The translations under genes were made by a program, and so were the position numbers. Source: Mytilus trossulus (lineage: Eukaryota; Mollusca; Bivalvia; Mytilida; Mytilidae). Taken from it: a stretch of 64,000 bases of DNA. The stretch lies in contig NC_086386.1 in the NCBI RefSeq assembly GCF_036588685.1, positions 70,244,682 through 70,308,681 of the forward strand, given 5' to 3'. Within the stretch, counting starts at the first letter, position 1, and every line of letters begins with the position of its first letter. Below, piece by piece: positions 52,167 to 61,100 of the stretch. The notes below the pieces were generated by a model. That model did not search any database and was not told the origin of the DNA. It worked only from the letters and a program-made list of their open reading frames with translations.

Positions 52167-55100
52167 CTGAAAGAAAACAGAAATGTAATGTTAATCGACT
52201 CTTAAGAATTGTTTGCTTTCTGATTTCTGGTTTCATTGTAAAGAACGGAAAAAAATAGAAGTGGAAAATAACAAAAGGTTATCCAAAACTCGATCATCAG
52301 TCAGGGGCTGATTACGCTATGGCAAATAAACAGCTGTGCAACGAGCAGATGATGCACCAGTCGCTTTTGCAAAGAATAAAGTTTAATAACAATAACTTCT
52401 CAATGTCGTAGTAGAAATGTATATAAAAGCTAATGGGATGTTATTTTAATATATAGCAACCAATTACCAAAGTTTCATTAATAGTGCTTTAAGCACCTTT
52501 CAGATTTTGTCCGAAAACTGAATAATTACATCGTTTTATAAAAGAAAAACCCGGAAGTCAGATACCTCAAATCGATAATTCATAATAATCGGAAGAGAGC
52601 TCATGTTAATAGATTTAAAAAAAAAATAAAAAAAGTCTTGCAAATTGGTGAATATATTTTTGAGTTATTGTCCGAAAGCTAAAAAACACTTTTTTAATGA
52701 ATAAAAACACTTAACTCGGAAACGTTAAATCCAAAAATTTTAAAAATCGAAAGGGAGCTCTCGTCAAAAGATACAAACTACTTTCACCAAAGTTACATGC
52801 GTATTTGTTAAATAGTTTTTGAGTTAATATCCGACATGTTGACTACGAACGGACGGACAACGGTATACTATTGTAATACGTCCCGGAAACGTGCGTATAA
52901 AATTGAAAAGGCCCTCTTAGAATTTGCCTTTTCAGAATCTAATGCATTCTGGGTAATATTTTTAATAACGTACCTCAAAACGTTATGATTGGTTTAAAAC
53001 ATTCTAAACAATGGAAATTCAACCAATGTCGTAACGTTATTTTCATGTTGGTGTACAAACAATGAGATTACCCATAGTTCTTAAGATTCTGATAAGGCGA
53101 ATTGACCTACCTGAAGTCTACCTGTCCATCCATGTCCATATCAATACTCTGTACCAGCTTATCTATGTTAGAGGGTCGTATTGGTAATTTGTTTTGCTGA
53201 AAAACACGAAAATCTTATATTTTTATAGTTCGTACTTATGTTGTACTGTTATACCAATGTCCCAGGTTAGGGGGATCCCGCTATCATGCTTAACCTCGCA
53301 AAATAATGTGCGTATGTGCCTGTCCCAAGTCAGGAGCCTGTATTTCCGTGGTTGTCGTTTGTTTGTGTGTTACATATTTATTTTTCGTTCATTTTCTGTA
53401 CATAAATAAGGCCGTTAGTTTTCTCGTTTGAATTGTTTTACATTTGTCATTTCGGGGCTTTTTATTGCTGACAGTATGGACTTTGCTCATTGTTGAAGGT
53501 TGTACGGTGACCTATAGTTGTTAGTTGCTGTGTCATTTTGGTCTCTAGTGGAGAGTTGTTTCATTGGCATTCATACAACATCTACTTTTTTTTTTATATT
53601 ATATGGAAAATTACCTAAAAATAAAATATCAGATGCCCTTATTAATTTCTTTTTCCTCTCAAGGATTCCGTATTTGCATATCTAAGGACGTAATCGTCCC
53701 GACCACATGATGTTCTGGGGAACGGGGAGGAATTTGTTCGAATTGACTATTCATTTTCATATGTTGCTACGCTTAGTTTTTTGTTTCTACAGCTTTCCAT
53801 CGCTAGAGAATTTAAATGAAGCTAGAATAAAATAGTTGGAGACACGAGAAAATGTTAAAGGTTTGGATATTCAGTTTTAAACATCACTCGGACAGGAAAA
53901 GTTGTACCATAACAGTATGGGTATGCAAGACGTATTTTATGATTTCCCAACGCATTCCATATGCATGCTTAAAGATAGGTTATACATGTTACAAGAATAA
54001 GGTTAAGTTAAACTTATTATTTTCTTTAAAAACAAAATAGAAGCTTCCTCTATCGTAAAAGGTACAATAACATCTGTGAGTTAGACACACACAAAAACAA
54101 CAACTATAAAACAGCAGAAAGTCCTCTCGCATGCAATCGGAACTATTCGGCCTTTCTGTTTGCACGAAGAAATAACTGCGTAGCGAGAATGGCCGTGTAG
54201 CCTCCCGATGTGGCAACTGTTTGGGAGTTTTTTATAATGAGTGTCAAAAACCAGGGTATTTTAGAGATAGTATAAACCAACCGCTATTCCCTCTCTGAAT
54301 TCCTCCCATGTTATAGAATGGCTGTCATCGAGGTCGAACGCTCGGAACATGTCCAATATATGTATTTTCTTCATCCGTGTGAATTCCAGTAGAACCAGTA
54401 ATGGATCGCCGCTGATATACATTGTGTCGTCCCCGTCTGTTTTCTTAGCTTTCGTGTCACGAATAATTTTTCCGTATTTGACCACCAGTTTTTTGTCTTT
54501 TCTGATTTTTGAAACTTTCTGTTCAAACTCTTCAGTGACTGGTTGACTCTGAGAAGAAACATTAATTTAATAATCACGGAATAGAACTAACAGTTTTAAA
54601 AATGGGAAAATGTAACATGAAAATGCAAAAAATTAAAACAAAGTTTTGTATTTTGTTGTTGTTGATCTATTTATTATTGTTTTTGACATTTTTTTGCATA
54701 GGGTGTACAATTCGAATATTTGTTACCACTGGTGGTTTAGAGGGAATTATGCTGGTATACAATATTATTTATTTTGCACAATACTAAAAGCGTGCTTGTT
54801 CTGTGCAGATTGTGTTCACTGGTAAAAACCTTCGAACCAACATTTTGTGAGAACACTGGGGGTTATAAATTATGGTTTCTTTTATGTTGAATTTTTTGCT
54901 GCTTTTGTTTTTTTTAATTGATATGTGACTCACCTTATAAAAATCACTTTTCGTTTTGTTCTGTATTGGTTGATTTCTAATCATTTTTATCTCTGTTTTC
55001 AACAATTATAACCCTTTGACAGAGATTTTTGATAATTCAATTTTGCTTTGCTTAAATCAGCCCATCTTTGCTTTCCAAGGGTTACAAACCTGTTCCATCA

Positions 55101-58100
55101 TCTGTGGACAGGAGTGTGATCGTAATCATTGACTATCTGAAGATAAAATCACGCAGCTCAGAAGATCTTTTAAGTCGAAAACATTCTGTAATTTTATCTG
55201 TTACTGTCGTTTCTGCTTTTTTTATGGCTTTTACATGCTGATCTGATTTTCAATCATATTTTTATATTCTACCTATTGTAAACTTACGCCAAAATCCAAG
55301 AAAGATATCTTTTCGTGTTTTTCCACTATCAACAAGACCATTAATGTGCTACATGTTTTGATAGGGTTGTCAGCAATCTGTTAAATAAAACAAGCATACC
55401 ACACAGTTACTTATTATAACAGTAAATTTATATAAAATAATAATTTTAATCATCATCAACATTTAAGATATTTCATGCACGTTATAATAACTATCGAATT
55501 ATTGAATGAATATTGATCAATATTGCGTGCCAGATGGGGAAGTTCCGGAGGTTGGAAACCCTTTCCTTTTTTTGACGATCAATGCGTTCGAAAAGGCCTG
55601 GAACATAAAGTTGGATCCCCCTCTTTATCCTGGATTGTGACCCCCTCTTTTTTAATGGCTGGATCCGCCCCTGGTAAGAACAGTAGCTATTATATACCGA
55701 ATTCTGTAAATTCACTGATCTCCCGTTGATAATTCCATATATATTCCATTATCTCCCCTTGATACCTAGTACATTCAGTTATCTTTCCTTAGTCTCTAGT
55801 ATATTCAGTTATGCATAACGTCATGAAATGTTATACAGATGTCTACAGTTTCATTTATATCTGTTAAGAAGTTTGAGCGATTACAAGTTTTAATGGAAAA
55901 AAAGACTTGAGAAAGACGAACGGACAGACGAAGAGGTTCATTCTAGCAAAACTTTGTTTGCGGTTGGTTTAGTAGCAATTTGAATTAGTTATAATATAAA
56001 ATGCTGTAGCGTCTTTTGCATAAGCTAAGTGAAATATTGACAGAGGAATAAGGGTATTAATAGGTCTTACAGAATAGATGGGAGAGAGAAAAACACCAAT
56101 AAAAATGTCAAAAAAAAAATAAAGATTATAGAGAATGATTTGAAGCTAAGTAAAAAGAAAAGAATATAACGGATGAAAGATAAAGATAAGAGACAAAAAA
56201 GCGTACAAAAAACAATACAGAAACGAAGTGACCCCATCCAGAATGGCATACGCTAAGGTGGTCAAAATTTACCTTCAAAGCTTCGAGAGTCGTATTTTTA
56301 TTTACACCTTTCATTAATTGTGTCACTCCCGATTGTCCGATTCGGTTTGAACTAATATCCAACTCTTTTAAACACGTGTTTAGGCTTAAGCCATGAGCTA
56401 TAGCGTGAGCACCGCCAAGTTCAAACCCGTTCCAGGATATATTCAGAACTTGAAGGTCACTATTTTTAGCCAAAGCATAGCCAATAGCAGCTGCTCCTTT
56501 TCCTGTTATTCTGTTCCAACTTAGATTCAGCACCTTTAACCTGTCGTTTCGCACTGTTAAAACAAAGAGACACTTGTAGGTTATTATGTTTTTACAACCT
56601 TAAGTGTACTACACCAGGGACTTTCTATACTAATATGTATAGTATAGAAAGTATGTTAACATAATCGGGGCCTTTTATAGCTGACTATATGCGGTATGGG
56701 CTTTGTTCATTGTTGAAGGCCGTACGGTGACCTATAATTGTTAATGTTTGTGTCATTTTAGTCTTTTGTGGATAGTTGTCTCATTGGCAATCATACCACA
56801 TCTTCTTTTTTATAGTGTATCAACAAACGTAGTTCATGTGTACTTATAACTGGTTGTATCAAGCAAGAAGTAGAAGTCGAATGCATATGAATCCTCACCC
56901 CTCCCCCCCCCCCCCAAAAAAAAAATCTGTTAAACTTAATACAAAGTATATTGTGTTTCAAATATTTGCTGGAATCATCTATCTTAGTTTTCTTATTGTT
57001 TGCATAGAACTTGAAGAAGTAAGTCATTAGGACTTTAAATGCCATTTTTTCAAAACAAGTAATGCATGCATGATCAGAATTGTTTTTTTTTCTCAAACAA
57101 GTTCATTAATTTATAAAGTGCTATATATATTCTTATAAATGATATTGCAGAATTATTTATATCTGTACCTTTATATTTTAAATTATTCTCAACAGCAGTA
57201 TTATCTTTGGTAGTCAAGAGTTACGGTCCGGTCACTCCTCCTCACGTGAAGAGGCGGGATCCGGATCGTAACCATGGTTAGCGAAGATAGTCTTACCTAA
57301 TCCTCTAGCAATCTGTTGACCGCCGACGTTGCAAATTCTGTTGTTACTTAGATTTAATGACTGTAACATATTGTCGCCCTAAACAAAAACCAAAAAAAAA
57401 CAAAATGTCATTGCATGCCTTTTATGGAATATTAATATATATATATATACAACTCGTCTAAACATCAACCCAACAATGTTAGATCTGTAAATTTGCTTTC
57501 GCAAATTTTTGGTTCTTCCCTCGCCGGGATTCGAACCCATGCTACTGTGATATCGTGACACCAAATCGCCTGCACTGCAGCCGTCCCGCTAGACCACACG
57601 ACCACCTGGGCTCTCAAAAAAGAGCTTTCGCTGGCCATGTGTTACCTTTCCACGTCAGTTTTAATCTATATATATATATTGTTTTATTATACATTCAATA
57701 GACAAACAAGATTAAAATAGTGCTGCCAACAACGTGTACCAAAACTATCAAGCGTCTTAAAAATCAAACTATATTACAATGTACTAACAGATTGCCAGTA
57801 ATCTTAAAATAGTTTGAAAGTTTAACAGAACCACACCAAAATTTATCTCCGCCTCTTAAAATAGACGTAACAAGAATGTGTTCATAGTACACGAACGCCC
57901 CAATCGCACTATCATTTTCTATGTTCATTGGACCGTGACATTGTGGCCAAAACTCTTCTTTTTTATAAATTAGTAAGATCATACCATAAGAAACATGTGT
58001 ACTAAGTTTCAAGTTGATAGGACTTCAACTTCATCAAAAGCTACCTTGACAAAAAACTTTCACATGAAGAGGGACAGACGGACGGCCGGACGAACGGACA

Positions 58101-61100
58101 CTAAGACCAGAAAATATAATGTTCATAAATGGGGCATATAAACTAACAAAAAATAAACACGAATAACTCCTTCTTAACTGCAGTTGGTATATAAACCAAC
58201 TAGAAAATTTGATCAGATTTGCATACCCTTATGAGCGGGCAGGAAAATTAGGGGGTATACGAAGTTGACAATTTTCTAAATCTCACATTTTTTATATTTG
58301 TAAGTTTTTTTTGCATTCCAAAACCTTTGTAGAAGATTTGAAAAAATAGTCCAGGTGAAAGTCAGAGTGAGTTGTTTATCATTGACTTTTGTCCTTGCGT
58401 TCTTATTTGTTTGTTTATCTAAAAGACTATGTACCATTATTTCCTTTAATAAACTAAAGCACATTCTAAACCCCATTCCTCAACTTGTTTGTCATATTGG
58501 AGTCTTTATTAAGCAGTCTTTAAAACTGAGGGGTCATACCCATGTCAGACAAGCTTTTGATTGTGTTTTTACACAAACTATAATTAAACTCTTAAAATAT
58601 GTTCTATACTATTGTATTGTATTACATTGTTTTTAAGATAAAAATGTTTCTTTTTGTAACTTCATTGGGCTGTAAAAGCGTTGACCGAAGTACATTTTAA
58701 ATGAAGCGCAAAAGCGCTTCATTCTAAAAATGTGTACACGGTCAACGCTTTTACAACCCTATGAAGTTACAAAAAGAAACATTCAATACTTATAATTACA
58801 TTTTTAAGCTAGGATCATGAAAACACGATTTTTATCAATTTTGTTTCTCATATTCACCTGTGCACTTTATTGTTGGACCTCGTGTTATCATGAATAAGTT
58901 TTATTGTACAATGCAATTGCTTAAGGAATAACACGTGATGTGCAGTTCGCCAATCAGAATAAAGTATTATAATGAAACATACATCTAATGTAATTAAGTA
59001 AACGTAAAAACTTGTTTGTATTGCTTGACCCTTATGGGGGTAATTTTGCATAAAGATTAGTATTTAAAAATAAGGGGGAAATTGTATAATTCCAACGAGA
59101 CAAATAACCAAATAAGTCCAAAATGCCATGGTTGCAAGCAACTAATATACATTTTTATTTATTAAGCAATTTAAATATAAAACAATCGTTTATAGATTAA
59201 GGATTGCTTAATGTCTAGTGTCCAATATTTCATACATAAACAGGAAAAGAAGAAGAAAACTTAAATAAAAAAGGGAGAAACACATAAATTTATAAATTAA
59301 AGACTTATGTTACATTTGTACGTCTACAAATCAAGTATATTCCCCTGGAAAGAAAGACAAATATAGGCCTACAATAATATAGAATTCACCCCTCCCTTTT
59401 TTAGTTTATTTGTATTGCGTGTGTGTTTATGAACTTTAAACTCTAATCTGCAAACCTCGGCAGATTCCGCTACTCTGTTAGAACTGTCGAGGTGCCGAAT
59501 GTTGTATACGCATGTCAATTTTTAATTATATATATATAATTATAATACCTCCATTATCTTTCTTATTATATCACAATCACTGCTATTTATATTGTTATCT
59601 GTAAAGAAAAAAATAGACCAATAAAAATATCAAAGTTTCGTTTGCTACTGAGTCGCATGAAGTACTAAAATTCTTTATATATTAGACTTTTTAAGCAACA
59701 CTGAATTATCATAAAAAAGGGGGGTTATTGTCTTTCTATTTAACGACTACATTTACATGATTTAATGTATTGCGCTTGTATAGAATCACAGTAAGGCAGT
59801 GTGATTGGTCCGTTTGGTTTTGTTTTCCTTTGTTAACCACATTGTCGATTTCATTTGATACCGGTATATTCATGCGCGAGCGCGATACACATGAGATGAA
59901 TTCTTTGGGTTTTAAGTAAATTGATGTTGAATGAAAAAGAAACAAATGTTTTGGTTAAGAATAGTAAGGATTATTACATTGGTTGCAATGAATAACATTG
60001 ATTTCCCAGTTAGATAAAAACCGATAATTTCACATGTGAAATAAACGTGGTTATTTCACGATAACGTCGGATCAAAACAAATTGTGAATGCGTAGGAAAA
60101 ACATATAGTTCCTTACATTTTTTGCATTAATTTCATAAAAAAAAGCCATTAGCCAATGTTATAAAAAGTATAACTTATCGGCGTATTTAAATATCAAAAA
60201 TAAGACAACTTGTGACCGAACGCCGCTATGGATTAAACTCGTGCTGCGCACTCGTTTAATCCATGCGTCGTTCGGTCACGCGTCAAAAATAAGACAACTT
60301 GTGACCGAACGCCGCTATGGATTAAACTCGTGCTGCGCACTCGTTTAATCCATGCGTCGTTCGGTCACGCGTTGTCTTATTTTTTATATTTAAATACGCC
60401 GATTAGTTATACTATAATTAAACACAGTTTTATATGTGTTTTAACTTGATCCGTGACTCAGAGGCTTCACGCAAGAGTTATCCGTACTTTTAATTCGTTT
60501 ATTAGCGAATCGGTCCGGTTTACACATTAATGAAATCTAGGAAAAATGTTGTTTATCCTGTAGTGATTTTTTTTTTATCTAAAACTCTACTTGAACTTTG
60601 TACCTGATAAATTCAGATCTAGTAGCTTTAGATTTTTATCCAAAGCTTCTTCAAGTAATATCAATGCTTCTCTACCGATGTCATTCTTTGTAAGATTCTG
60701 AAAATACACAATACGGGTTCTAAGAATAATAGGTCAGAAAATAACCTACGAACAGCCTACAAAACACGAAAAAACACATGTTATTCCCAATAGAAATTAG
60801 ATTGAACTCGTTGCTAAACATAACAAGAACTACCACATTAATTTTCCTACAGTTTAATTTAATATCATTTTTTATCCTTAAGTTAGATATTTCTTCGGAT
60901 TGAACCCCTTATCCTTTTTTACGACCAATGCTTTTGATTCCTTTTGGACACTTTTAAATGGGGACATATGGTTGAAATCCTTTTTAAAATGGCTGTTATG
61001 GATCGGATTAAGGAGGCTTAAGTTGTGGGAGTTGTTGGTATTCGTATCGGCCGAATTCTCTACAAATGTGTGGGGGTATTTTTCTTTCTTTGGAGGTCTG

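Noticed and set aside
55523..55729. ORF on the plus strand rich in Pro/Gly/Trp
   Set aside because: It lies across a CAGGGGCGGATCC-type MITE; the same is true of the ORF at 61569-61826 and the one at 40234-40440.
57526..57596. tRNA gene
   Set aside because: A and B boxes are present, but I could not build a cloverleaf with a plausible acceptor stem, and it sits in a repeat body flanked by TA repeats, so it is a SINE.
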